From NCBI RefSeq assembly GCF_013363995.1, contig NZ_JABWGO010000004.1, positions 248,001 to 312,000 on the forward strand: DNA of 64,000 nt, written 5' to 3'. The translations under genes and the position numbers were made by a program. The DNA comes from Nonomuraea rhodomycinica (GTDB lineage Bacteria; Actinomycetota; Actinomycetes; Streptosporangiales; Streptosporangiaceae). The notes under the pieces were generated by a model. It worked only from the letters and a program-made list of their open reading frames with translations. It did no database searches and was not told the origin of the DNA. Positions 48,745 through 57,179 of the stretch are shown here, one piece after another. How positions within the stretch are numbered: position 1 is the stretch's first letter; every line of letters starts with the position of its first letter.

Positions 48745-49884
48745 ATGACCACGTCCGGAGAGCCGTCCGGCCTCAGGCGCGTCGCGCTGCTCATCGGGCA
48801 GCTCGGCCTGGGCGGCGCGGAGAAACAGGTGTCCCTGCTCGCCCGCGAGCTGCACAGCAGGAACATCGCCGTGGACGTGCTGCTGCTGTCGAAGGGCGGA
48901 CCGCACGAGGTCACGCTGCGCGCCGCCGGGATCGACGTCCACCGGCTCGGCTTCACCAGGACGGCGTCGGGCAGCATCGCGGACCCGCGCAACGTCGTGG
49001 CCTTCGCCCGCCTCGTCCTGCTGCTGCGCCGGCTCCGGCCGGACGTGCTGCACGCGTTCCTGCTGCACAGCTACCTGATCGGGGCGCCCGCGGCGCTGCT
49101 GGCGCGCGTGCCCGTGATGGTCGCCGGCCGGCGCGGGCTCAGCGACATCAAGAAGAGCAAGCAGGGGCGGCTCTTCTCGGCGGGCAGCGCGATGACCGCG
49201 ATCACCGACCACGTCGTCGCCAACGCAGCGGCGGTCGCCGAGGACGCGCGGACGGTGGAGGGCATCCCGCCGCACAAGCTGAGCGTCATCTACAACGGCC
49301 TTTCCGACGCCGCGCTGGAGGTCGTCGAGCCCGCGACCGTGGACACCCGGCTGCCCGTCGTGGTGTGCCTGGCGCGGCTGCGGCCCGAGAAGGGGCACGA
49401 CTGCCTGCTGGACGCCGCCGCCCTGCTCGCGCGGGAGGGCCGCCGGTGCACGTGGCTGCTCGTCGGCGACGGCCCGGAGACCGAGCGGCTGCGGGCCCGG
49501 GCCCGCGGGCTGGACGCCGACGTCCGCTTCTGGGGAGCGGTGACCGACCCCCGGCCGCTGCTGGCCCGGGCCGACGTCGTCGTGCTCCCCTCCGTCTCCG
49601 AAGGGCTGAGCAACGCGATCATGGAGGCGATGGTCCAGCGGCGGCCGATCGTGGCCACCGCCGTGGGCGGGACGCCGGAACTGCTGGGCGACGACCGCGG
49701 CGTCCTGATCCCGCACTCGGACCCGGCGGCTCTCGCCCGGGCCGTGGCGGGCCTGCTCGACGACCCGGGGCACGCCGCGCGCCTGGGCGCCGAGGCCCGG
49801 GCCTGGGTCCTGAAGAACCTCGACGCGACCACCATGGTCGAGGAGCACATCGCGCTGTACCGGCGGCTCCTCGCCCGGCGCTGA
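48745..49884 (+). CDS. GT4 family glycosyltransferase
   Basis: 379 residues from ATG 48745, which has GTGGAGG just upstream; ATG 48658 lies within the flippase gene. GT-B fold: the N-terminal acceptor domain starts LLIGQLGLGGAEKQVSLLAREL, and the C-terminal donor domain has VVVCLARLRPEKGH and the EX7E motif in PSVSEGLSNAIMEAMV. It transfers a nucleotide-activated sugar onto the lipid-linked intermediate in the cytoplasm. It follows the flippase by 28 bp and is probably in the same transcript. Confidence 0.9.
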   Translation: MTTSGEPSGLRRVALLIGQLGLGGAEKQVSLLARELHSRNIAVDVLLLSKGGPHEVTLRAAGIDVHRLGFTRTASGSIADPRNVVAFARLVLLLRRLRPDVLHAFLLHSYLIGAPAALLARVPVMVAGRRGLSDIKKSKQGRLFSAGSAMTAITDHVVANAAAVAEDARTVEGIPPHKLSVIYNGLSDAALEVVEPATVDTRLPVVVCLARLRPEKGHDCLLDAAALLAREGRRCTWLLVGDGPETERLRARARGLDADVRFWGAVTDPRPLLARADVVVLPSVSEGLSNAIMEAMVQRRPIVATAVGGTPELLGDDRGVLIPHSDPAALARAVAGLLDDPGHAARLGAEARAWVLKNLDATTMVEEHIALYRRLLARR

Positions 49885-49914
49885 ACGGCGTTCCGCCGGC
49901 TCATGGCGCCACCA

Positions 49915-49981
49915 GGTAACGGCAACGACTCCGTCCAGCGCAGAGCGCCTGCCCGGCTGTGATCGCGGGCGCGTCCAGACT
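49915..49981 (+). promoter_or_regulatory. Tandem GGCAAG-box promoter (copy 7)
   Basis: GGTAAC (49915) and GGCAAC (49921) are directly adjacent (6-bp spacing, unlike the 10-11 bp elsewhere). CAGACT (49976) lies 55 bp after the second box and 12 bp before ATG 49988, with GCGTC just before it. Confidence 0.45.
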
Positions 49982-49987
49982 CCCCCC

Positions 49988-52321
49988 ATGGCCATATCTC
50001 GACCCGGTTACGCGCTCCCAGAGCAGACGACCACACGACCGGGCCGCCGCGCCGGCGAGGCGGGGGGCTCCCCTCACCTCGGGCGGGCGCGGCGGCTGCT
50101 CCGGTGGGCTCCCGCCGTGCTCACGGCCGGCTTCGTCGCGGCCGTCCTGTACCGCTACGGCGTCTCACTCCCGGACCTGGGCCGCTACGGCGCGTACGTC
50201 GCGCTGTGCCTCGCCCTCCCGGGCCTGCTCCTCGTCCGCGCCCTCTACGACGGCAGCCGCACCCTGGCCGAGGAGCTGGCGCTCGGCACGGCGCTCGGCC
50301 TGGCCGTCGAGCTGGCGGCCTACGTCGCGGCCCGGGCGGCGGGCCTGCCGCTGCTCGTCCTGGCCTGGCCGGCGCTCACCTACGCCGCGTTCCTCGCCGT
50401 ACCCGGGCTGCGCAGGCACTGGAGGGCGGGCCGCCCGCGGCCGGCCGCACCCGTCTGGTGGTCGTGGGCGCTGGCGTCGCTCGTCTGCTACCTGGTGGCC
50501 AAGGCCGCCTACAGCCACTTCGCCGCCGCGCCGCTCACCTGGCCGGAGCTGGCGGCGTACTCGGACGACACGCCGTTCCACCTCGGCCTGATCGGCGAGC
50601 TGAAGCACCACGTGCCGCCGACGAGCCCCATCGTCGCCGGCGAGCCGCTGTTCTACCACTGGTTCGTCTACGCGCACTGGGCGGCCGCGAGCTGGATCAC
50701 CGGCGTCGAGCCGCTGGTGCTGCTGCTGCGCCTGGGCATGCTGCCCGTGCTGGCCGCGTTCGTCGTGCTGGTGGCGATGCTCGGGCGCCGGGTGACGGAC
50801 TCGTGGACGGGCGGCGCGCTCGCGGCCGCGGCCACGCTCTTCGTGGGCGCCTCCCGCCTGTTCCTCGGCTCGCTCGGGACGTTCACCTGGGGCGGGATCC
50901 ACGACGCGGCGTGGGGCAGCCCGACGTTCGCCTTCGGCGCGCTGCTGTTCGTGCCCGCCGTCCTGCTGCTGACCGAGCTGCTGCACCACCGCTGGTACGA
51001 CCTGCGCGCCTGGCTCGTCCTGGGCGTCTTCCTGCTGGCGGTCATGGGCGCCAAGGCCACCTACCTGCCGATGCTGCTCGTGGGGCTGGCGGCCGTGGCG
51101 GCGGTCGAGGGGGTGCGGCGGCGCCGGGTGCCGTGGCCCGCGCTCACGGCGCTCCTGATGACCGGGACGTGCCTGGTCTTCGCGCAGCTCGTGCTGTTCG
51201 GCGGGCGGCGGCAGGGCCTGCTGGTCGCGCCCTTCTCGTTCATGCGCACCGTCTGGCAGGACCTGACCGGCATGCCGGTGGACGCCGTTCCCCCTCTGGC
51301 GTCGCTGGCCGGCGTCACGGTGGTGTACCTGCTGGCCTGGGCCGTCACCTGGAGTCCGATGCTGGGGCTGCTGAGCAGGCCGCGGCTGTTCGTCCGGCCC
51401 GACGTGGTGCTCATGATCGGCATAGCGGCCGCGGGGCTCGCCGGGATGATCGTCTTCGACCATCCGGGGCGGAGCCAGATCTACTTCCTGTGGGGCTCGC
51501 ACCCCTACCTGGTGATCCCCGCCGTGTTCGGCGCGCTGGTCGTCCTGCGCCGGGCCCGGGTCCCGCGCGCCCGGTCGCTGTGCGCGATCGGGGTGGGGCT
51601 GGCCGGGGCCTACGCGATCCCCCTGCTGCTCGGCGTCACGGCGCCCCTGGAGCCGGGTGAGTCCGACGCCGTCCTGCTCCTGCCGTACCTGACGCTGGTG
51701 GCCTTCGTGGCGCTGGCGGCCCTGGTCGTCGTGGTCACGCGGTCCCGGCTGCGCGGCTGGGCCCTGGTGGTCGTGGCGCTGGCCGCCATGGGCCTGCCCG
51801 CCGCGCACCACGTGCGGGTGATCTCGGTGCTGTCCGGAGCGAGCCGGTCGGCGGCGGCCCCGGCGGAGCAGGCGCCCCCGGCTCCGCCCGGGGCGCTGAC
51901 CGCCGCCCGCTGGCTGCGCGAGCACTCGTCGCCCGACGACCTGGTCGCCACGAACGTGCACTGCCGCTGGGGGCTGGACGACCCCTGCGACTCGCGTCAG
52001 TTCTGGATCTCCGCGCTGACCGAGCGGCACGTGCTGGTCGAGGGATGGGCGTTCACGGTGAAGAACGCCGACAGCTGGCAGCCCGGCCGGCTGGAGCAGC
52101 ACCAGCCCTTCTGGGACCGCGACCGGCTCGCCGCCAACGACGCGGCGTTCCTGTCGCCGTCCACGGCCACGGTCCAGGGACTGCGGGACCGCTACGGCGT
52201 CCGCTGGCTCTTCGTGGACGAGCAGCGCCCGGAGGTGAGCCCGGCCCTGGCCGACTTCGCGCGCTTCCGCTTCCGCAGCGGGGCGTTCGCCGTCTACGAG
52301 ACGGAGCCCTCCGGGGTCTGA
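49988..52321 (+). CDS. Multispanning membrane protein, paralog 3 (GT-C-like)
   Basis: 777 residues. A cytosolic N-terminus rich in Arg/Gly is followed by about 13 membrane helices. The external loop SDDTPFHLGLIGELKHHVPP and GEPLFYHWFVYAHWAAASW match paralog 2, and the soluble C-terminal domain (about 625-777) has HSSPDDLVATNVHCRWGLD, VLVEGWAFTVKN and YGVRWLFVDEQRP. It lacks the Pro-rich tail of paralog 2. These are probably glycosyltransferases of the polyprenyl-sugar-dependent type, adding side sugars outside the cell. It ends 4 bp from the converging polymerase gene, leaving no room for a terminator. Confidence 0.8.
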   Translation: MAISRPGYALPEQTTTRPGRRAGEAGGSPHLGRARRLLRWAPAVLTAGFVAAVLYRYGVSLPDLGRYGAYVALCLALPGLLLVRALYDGSRTLAEELALGTALGLAVELAAYVAARAAGLPLLVLAWPALTYAAFLAVPGLRRHWRAGRPRPAAPVWWSWALASLVCYLVAKAAYSHFAAAPLTWPELAAYSDDTPFHLGLIGELKHHVPPTSPIVAGEPLFYHWFVYAHWAAASWITGVEPLVLLLRLGMLPVLAAFVVLVAMLGRRVTDSWTGGALAAAATLFVGASRLFLGSLGTFTWGGIHDAAWGSPTFAFGALLFVPAVLLLTELLHHRWYDLRAWLVLGVFLLAVMGAKATYLPMLLVGLAAVAAVEGVRRRRVPWPALTALLMTGTCLVFAQLVLFGGRRQGLLVAPFSFMRTVWQDLTGMPVDAVPPLASLAGVTVVYLLAWAVTWSPMLGLLSRPRLFVRPDVVLMIGIAAAGLAGMIVFDHPGRSQIYFLWGSHPYLVIPAVFGALVVLRRARVPRARSLCAIGVGLAGAYAIPLLLGVTAPLEPGESDAVLLLPYLTLVAFVALAALVVVVTRSRLRGWALVVVALAAMGLPAAHHVRVISVLSGASRSAAAPAEQAPPAPPGALTAARWLREHSSPDDLVATNVHCRWGLDDPCDSRQFWISALTERHVLVEGWAFTVKNADSWQPGRLEQHQPFWDRDRLAANDAAFLSPSTATVQGLRDRYGVRWLFVDEQRPEVSPALADFARFRFRSGAFAVYETEPSGV

Positions 52322-52325
52322 CCCG

Positions 52326-53642
52326 TCATCCGGCCGGCGGCTTCCGCGAGCCGCCGGCCGTCTCCAGCCCGTCCCGCCCGTCCAGCTCCTCCAGCCCGTC
52401 CAGCTTGTTCAGCTCGTCCAGCTCCTCCGGCTCCACCGGCGGAGCGGGCGACCGGTCCCGTGCCGACCGGGTCCAGGCCACCGCCGCGAGCAGGCTCGCG
52501 ACCAGGACGATGGGCAGGCGCTGCCGGAAGATCAGCCCGATGTTGGCCATCGTGGTCGCGTAGGCGATCGTCCCCGGCACGAGGAACAGCAGGAAGATGA
52601 GGAGCGTCCTGCGGTCCCGGCGCCACAGCTCCCGCCCGCCCCGCATCGCGCCGTACAGCAGGACGTACCAGATGACCACGTCGATCTTCCCCAGGTGCAG
52701 CGTGAGGCTGCCGCTCTGCCAGGGGAAGGGCGACAGGAGCGTGTAGACCACCTTCGTCCCCAGACCGCTCCACCGGTCGCCGCCGTCGTCGAAGTGCACC
52801 CCCGAGGCGTTCTCGGCGTTGGAGCGCATGACGGCCTCCGACTGGCCCTGGTCCATCTGCCGCTCGGCCAGCTCCAGCGGGGTGTTCTCGTACACGCCGC
52901 CCGCGAACAGCATGGCGACCATGAGCAGCGCGCCGAAGGCGAAGAGCTTGCGCACCGAGAACGCCGACTTCGAGGCCACCACGCCGCAGACGATCGGGAT
53001 CACGGCCATGAAGACCATGTACGGGCGGACGTGCCACAGGCACCACAGCAGCGGCACGGCCAGCAGCAGCATGCCCGTCCTGAACCGCTGGGCGAGGGAG
53101 GCGCCGATGCCGACGCACGCCACCACGAGGAAGGCGTTGAACCCGTCCTTGTAGGTGTCGGAGGTGTGCAGCAGGAACGCCGGGGTGAAGGCGGTCACCA
53201 GGAGCAGCCGGTGCGCCGCCCGGTCGTCGGCCCCGATCAGCCGGGCGATCCGGTACATCACCACGCACAGCGCGCACGCCAGCAGCGCCACCACGGCCGT
53301 GCACGCCAGCGGCGCCAGGCCGCCGCACAGGAACATGACCAGCGCGAAGATGTTGCACGGCACCGCCGCGGTCCCGAGGATCTCCATGTCGGCGGCCGTG
53401 ACGAAACGGAAGCCGTCCAGCTTCCAGGAATTGAGGATCATCATCCCGCGGACCTCGTAGCCCAGGTTGTCGCCGCCGTATTCGATGAGTCCCGAGCGCA
53501 CCACCAGCACGTGGACGGCGAGGCGCGCCGCGAACGCGGCCAGCAGGACGGGCATCGCGCGCCGGGCCGCCGGCGCGTCCAGATGCGCGTTGACCAGCAT
53601 GATGAGGGCCACGGCGGCGGCCGCGACGATGACGAGTTCCAT
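52326..53642 (-). CDS. Polytopic membrane protein, Wzy-like polymerase candidate
   Basis: 438 residues from ATG 53642 (GTG 53663 possible). About ten membrane helices with a large external loop (around residues 240-310, containing RQMDQGQSEAVMRSNAENA) and another with HTSDTYKDGFNAFLV, a layout like O-antigen polymerases and DUF-type mannosyltransferases. A charged, Leu/Asp/Glu-rich cytosolic tail (DELNKLDGLEELDGRDGLE) ends the protein. Wzy proteins have low sequence identity, so the assignment rests on topology and on the neighbouring flippase, kinase and transferases. Confidence 0.6.
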   Translation of the reverse strand: MELVIVAAAAVALIMLVNAHLDAPAARRAMPVLLAAFAARLAVHVLVVRSGLIEYGGDNLGYEVRGMMILNSWKLDGFRFVTAADMEILGTAAVPCNIFALVMFLCGGLAPLACTAVVALLACALCVVMYRIARLIGADDRAAHRLLLVTAFTPAFLLHTSDTYKDGFNAFLVVACVGIGASLAQRFRTGMLLLAVPLLWCLWHVRPYMVFMAVIPIVCGVVASKSAFSVRKLFAFGALLMVAMLFAGGVYENTPLELAERQMDQGQSEAVMRSNAENASGVHFDDGGDRWSGLGTKVVYTLLSPFPWQSGSLTLHLGKIDVVIWYVLLYGAMRGGRELWRRDRRTLLIFLLFLVPGTIAYATTMANIGLIFRQRLPIVLVASLLAAVAWTRSARDRSPAPPVEPEELDELNKLDGLEELDGRDGLETAGGSRKPPAG

Positions 53643-53728
53643 GGAAGGCGACTTTCCGTCCACCTGAGCATCTCGCTCCGATGCCCAGAAGCCGAACCGG
53701 ACCGCCGGCAGGCGGGTCGGCGACGACG

Positions 53729-53799
53729 ACGCTAGCGGCGGGGGCCGCGCACATCACTTCCCGGAGTGTCTCCATGGCGTGCTGATTACCCCGCTTGGC
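53729..53799 (-). promoter_or_regulatory. Tandem GGCAAG-box promoter (minus-strand copy)
   Basis: On the minus strand GCCAAG (53799) and GGTAAT (53790) are 9 bp apart, and the good -10 hexamer TAGCGT begins at 53734, 56 bp downstream of the second box. It would drive the polymerase-like gene with a leader of about 80 nt. The stretch 53664-54010 contains no gene. Confidence 0.45.
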
Positions 53800-53968
53800 G
53801 GACTCTTTCCGGTAAGGCGGCTTTCCGGCTGCGCTGCTTGTCCGGGGAAGCCCCACAAATCCCAAGGACAGTAAGTGCCGACTCTCCGAGATAACGGCCA
53901 GGTAGGGAGCGAGAAAACATTTCACCACTGACCGCGACGCCGTAAGCCGAAATCACCGATACCGAAGC

Positions 53969-53974
53969 TAGCTT
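53969..53974 (+). promoter_or_regulatory. -10 box for the following glycosyltransferase gene
   Basis: TAGCTT lies 37 bp before ATG 54011, inside a small dyad (GAAGC-TA-GCTTC). No GGCAAG box is present at the expected distance, so this gene may be outside the shared regulon. No good -35 is seen. Confidence 0.35.
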
Positions 53975-54010
53975 CGCGGACGTGAGCCAGATTCGTCCTC
54001 TAGGAGCCGC

Positions 54011-55195
54011 ATGAAGCCGGACAGTCGGATTCGTGTCATGGAAATCATCGCCCGGATGAACGTGGGCGGCCCCGCGACTCAGGTGCTGGGACTTTCCGAG
54101 CGGCTCAACCCGGACGTTTTCGCCCACCGGCTCTACACGGGCCACGTCGGCGACGACGAGGCCGACCACCTCGGCCTGCGGAGGTCGGGCACGCGGGTGC
54201 ACCGCATCCCGGGCCTGGGCCGTTCGGTCCGGCCCACGGACGACTGCCGTGCCCTGTTCGCGCTGGTCTCCGCCATGCGGGCCTTCCGGCCGCACATCGT
54301 CCACACGCGGACCGCCAAGGCGGGCGCGCTCGGCCGGGTGGCGGCCACGCTGGCGGGCGTCGGCGCGGCCCGCGCCCACGTCTTCCACGGCCATCTGCTC
54401 GACGGCTACTTCTCCGGCGCCAAGCGCGCGGTGTACGTGCGCTCCGAACGGGTCCTCGCCTCCATGTCGGACCGCCTGGTGACCGTGGGCGCGCGCGTGC
54501 GTGACGACCTGCTGCGGGCCGGCATCGGCCGGCCGGAGCAGTACACCGTCATCCCGCCCGGCGTCCGCCTGGGGCACGTCCCCGACCGCCTGGAGGCCCG
54601 CCGCGAGCTGGGCCTGCCGCCGGAGGCGCCCGTGGTGGCCTACGTCGGACGGCTCACCGGCGTCAAGCGGCCCGACCGGTTCGCCGAGGCGGCGCACGAG
54701 GTGCTGCGCCGGGTGCCCGGATGCCACTTCGTCGTCTGCGGCGGCGGCGAGCTGCAGGAGCGGCTGGAGCAGGACATCGCGCCCGCCCGTGACGCCTTCC
54801 ACCTGGTGGGCTGGCGCAAGGACGTCGAGACGGTCTACGCCGCCGCCGACGTGGTCCTGCTGACCTCCGACAACGAGGGCACGCCGCTCACGCTCATCGA
54901 GGCCCAGATGGCCGGCACGCCGGTCGTCTCCACCCGGGTGGGCAGCGTCGCCGAGGTCGTCCAGGACGGCCGCACCGGGCTGCTGGCCGGCACCGACCCC
55001 GCGGAGCTGGCGGAGCACACCGCCCGGCTGCTGACCGACCCGCTGCTCGCCGGCCGGATGGGCGAGGCCGCCCGCCGGTGGTCAACCGCCTCGTTCGACG
55101 TGGACCGCCTCGTCGCGGACACCGAGGCCCTATACCGATCGCTGGCCGAGCTCCGCCGGGATCGACGTGGCACTACAGGAGGGAAGAACAGGTGA
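54011..55195 (+). CDS. GT4 family glycosyltransferase
   Basis: 394 residues. GT-B fold: MEIIARMNVGGPATQVLGLSE at the N-terminus, HTRTAKAGALGRVAA, and the donor domain with VAYVGRLTGVKRPDRFAEAA and the EX7E-like LTSDNEGTPLTLIEAQMAG. This subfamily often adds the second sugar after the initiating phosphosugar transferase. It is the first gene of a tight five-gene run (54011-59600) ending in the tyrosine kinase, and overlaps the next gene by 4 bp. Confidence 0.9.
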   Translation: MKPDSRIRVMEIIARMNVGGPATQVLGLSERLNPDVFAHRLYTGHVGDDEADHLGLRRSGTRVHRIPGLGRSVRPTDDCRALFALVSAMRAFRPHIVHTRTAKAGALGRVAATLAGVGAARAHVFHGHLLDGYFSGAKRAVYVRSERVLASMSDRLVTVGARVRDDLLRAGIGRPEQYTVIPPGVRLGHVPDRLEARRELGLPPEAPVVAYVGRLTGVKRPDRFAEAAHEVLRRVPGCHFVVCGGGELQERLEQDIAPARDAFHLVGWRKDVETVYAAADVVLLTSDNEGTPLTLIEAQMAGTPVVSTRVGSVAEVVQDGRTGLLAGTDPAELAEHTARLLTDPLLAGRMGEAARRWSTASFDVDRLVADTEALYRSLAELRRDRRGTTGGKNR

Positions 55196-56145
55196 AAGTC
55201 CTGGTAACCGGCGGCGCCGGGTTCATCGGCGCGAACCTGTGCCGGGCGCTCGCGGCGCGGCCCGAGATCGACGGCATCACGGTGCTGGACGACCTGAGCA
55301 CGGGCGACCTGACCAACCTCGACGGCGTCGACGTGGAGTTCGTGCTCGGCAGCATCCTGGACGCCGACGTGCTGGCGGACCTGGTCGCGGACGCCACGAC
55401 CGTCGTCCACCTCGCCGCGCGCCCGTCGGTGCCCCGGTCCCTGCTCGACCCGCTGGCCTCCCACGAGGTCAACGCGACCGGGACGCTGCGGGTGCTGGAG
55501 GCGTGCCGGCCGGCCCGGCCGCACGTGGTCCTCGCCTCGTCGTCGTCGGTGTACGGCGACTCGGCGGCGCCGGCCAAGCACGAGGACCTGCCCACCAGGC
55601 CGCTCAGCCCGTACGGGGTGAGCAAGCTGGCGACCGAGGCGTACGCCCTGGCGTACGCGTCCAGCTTCGGCCTGCCGGTGCTGCCGTTCCGCTTCTTCAA
55701 CGTGTACGGACCCCTGCAGCCCGCGGGGCACGCCTACGCGGCCGTGATCCCGGCGTTCGTCTCGGCGGCCCTGGAGGGCGCCCCGGTGCCGATCCACGGC
55801 GACGGGCACCAGGCCCGCGACTTCACCTACGTGGGCTCGGTGACACAGGTGCTGTGCGACGCGGTCGTGCGCCGCGTCACCAGCGCCAAGCCGGTCAACC
55901 TGGCCTTCGGCGCGCGCGTCACGCTGCTGACGCTGAAGGACGTGCTCGCCTCGGTGCTCGGCCAGCCGGTCGACGCCGTCTTCCTCCCGCCGCGCACCGG
56001 TGACATCCGGGAGTCGCAGGCATCCCCCGACCTGCTGCGCGAACTGTTCCCCGGGGTGCGGCCGGTCTCGCTCGAGGACGGGCTCCGCATGACGGTCGCC
56101 TGGTTCCGCCAGGCGATGACCGCGAGCCCCGGCGTGCGCGCGTGA
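55192..56145 (+). CDS. NAD-dependent epimerase, UDP-glucose 4-epimerase-like
   Basis: 317 residues from GTG overlapping the glycosyltransferase stop, with GGAGGGAAG upstream. The sequence has VLVTGGAGFIGANLCRALA, VVHLAARPSVPRSLLDP, SSSSVYG and the catalytic YGVSK. The end DIRESQASPDLLRELF is typical of UDP-hexose 4-epimerases of surface-polysaccharide loci. It would interconvert UDP-Glc(NAc) and UDP-Gal(NAc). Exact substrate not determinable. Confidence 0.87.
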   Translation: MKVLVTGGAGFIGANLCRALAARPEIDGITVLDDLSTGDLTNLDGVDVEFVLGSILDADVLADLVADATTVVHLAARPSVPRSLLDPLASHEVNATGTLRVLEACRPARPHVVLASSSSVYGDSAAPAKHEDLPTRPLSPYGVSKLATEAYALAYASSFGLPVLPFRFFNVYGPLQPAGHAYAAVIPAFVSAALEGAPVPIHGDGHQARDFTYVGSVTQVLCDAVVRRVTSAKPVNLAFGARVTLLTLKDVLASVLGQPVDAVFLPPRTGDIRESQASPDLLRELFPGVRPVSLEDGLRMTVAWFRQAMTASPGVRA

Positions 56146-56189
56146 AGCGCCGCCATCCGCAGCCAACGATCGTGTCCAGAGGGGAAACC

Positions 56190-57179
56190 ATGAGCAACGC
56201 AGCCACGTCCACGTACTTGATAACGGGCGGCAGCGGATTCGTCGGCTCGCACCTGACCGACGCCCTGCTCGCCCGCGGCGACTCCGTGGTCGTCCTCGAC
56301 GACCTGTCCACCGGGCGGCGGGACAACCTGCGCCCGCACCCCGCCCTGCGCTTCGTGCGCGGGTCCATCCTGGACGAGCTGGTCGTCGACGAGCTGGTCC
56401 ACGAGTGCGACGTGGTGGTGCACCTGGCCGCCGCCGTCGGCGTCAGGCTGATCGTCGAGCAGCCGCTGAGGTCGCTCATGACCAACATCAGGGGCTCCGA
56501 GAACGTCATCGAGGCGGCGCACCGGTACCGCAAGAAGATCCTCATCGCCAGCACGAGCGAGATCTACGGCAAGAACTCCACCGGCCCGCTGCGCGAGGAC
56601 GCCGACCGCATCCTCGGCAACACCGGCGTCGTGCGCTGGGCGTACAGCACGGCCAAGGCCGTGGACGAGATCCTGGCCAACGCCTACCACCACGAGCGGG
56701 GCCTGCCCTCGATCGTGGTCAGGCTGTTCAACACCGTGGGGCCGCGGCAGAGCCCGGCGTACGGGATGGTCATCCCGCGCCTCGTGCGGCAGGCGCTCAG
56801 CGGGGCCCCGCTGACGGTCCACGGCGACGGCACCCAGACCCGGTGCTTCGCCCACGTCGCCGACGTGGTGGACGCCCTGCTGCGGCTGCTCGGCGACGAG
56901 GCGGCCGTCGGCCAGACCTTCAACATCGGCTCGGCGGAGGAGGTGAGCATCCTGGAGCTGGCCAAGCTGGTCATCGAGCACACGGGATCCACCTCGGGCG
57001 TCGACCTGATCCCGTACCACGAGGCCTACCGCAAGGGCTTCGAGGACATGGTCCGCAGGGTGCCGGACACCACCAAGATCCGTGAGCTGACCGGATGGAC
57101 GCCGCGGCGCACGCTGGACGAGATCCTCACGGAGGTCGTCAGGGAGGCGCGCGAGGAGCTCGCGGTGGCGATGCCGTGA
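56190..57179 (+). CDS. NAD-dependent epimerase/dehydratase
   Basis: 329 residues from ATG 56190 (AGAGGGGAAACC upstream); GTG 56142, overlapping the previous stop, is possible. It is an extended SDR with ITGGSGFVGSHLTDALL, VVHLAAAVGVRLIVEQP, and the catalytic YSTAK. It is paralogous to the 36734 gene, sharing (A/I)ASTSE(V/I)(F/Y)GKN and FNIGS(S/A)EE. The pair resembles UDP-glucuronate-processing enzymes. It overlaps the next gene by 4 bp. Confidence 0.87.
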   Translation: MSNAATSTYLITGGSGFVGSHLTDALLARGDSVVVLDDLSTGRRDNLRPHPALRFVRGSILDELVVDELVHECDVVVHLAAAVGVRLIVEQPLRSLMTNIRGSENVIEAAHRYRKKILIASTSEIYGKNSTGPLREDADRILGNTGVVRWAYSTAKAVDEILANAYHHERGLPSIVVRLFNTVGPRQSPAYGMVIPRLVRQALSGAPLTVHGDGTQTRCFAHVADVVDALLRLLGDEAAVGQTFNIGSAEEVSILELAKLVIEHTGSTSGVDLIPYHEAYRKGFEDMVRRVPDTTKIRELTGWTPRRTLDEILTEVVREAREELAVAMP

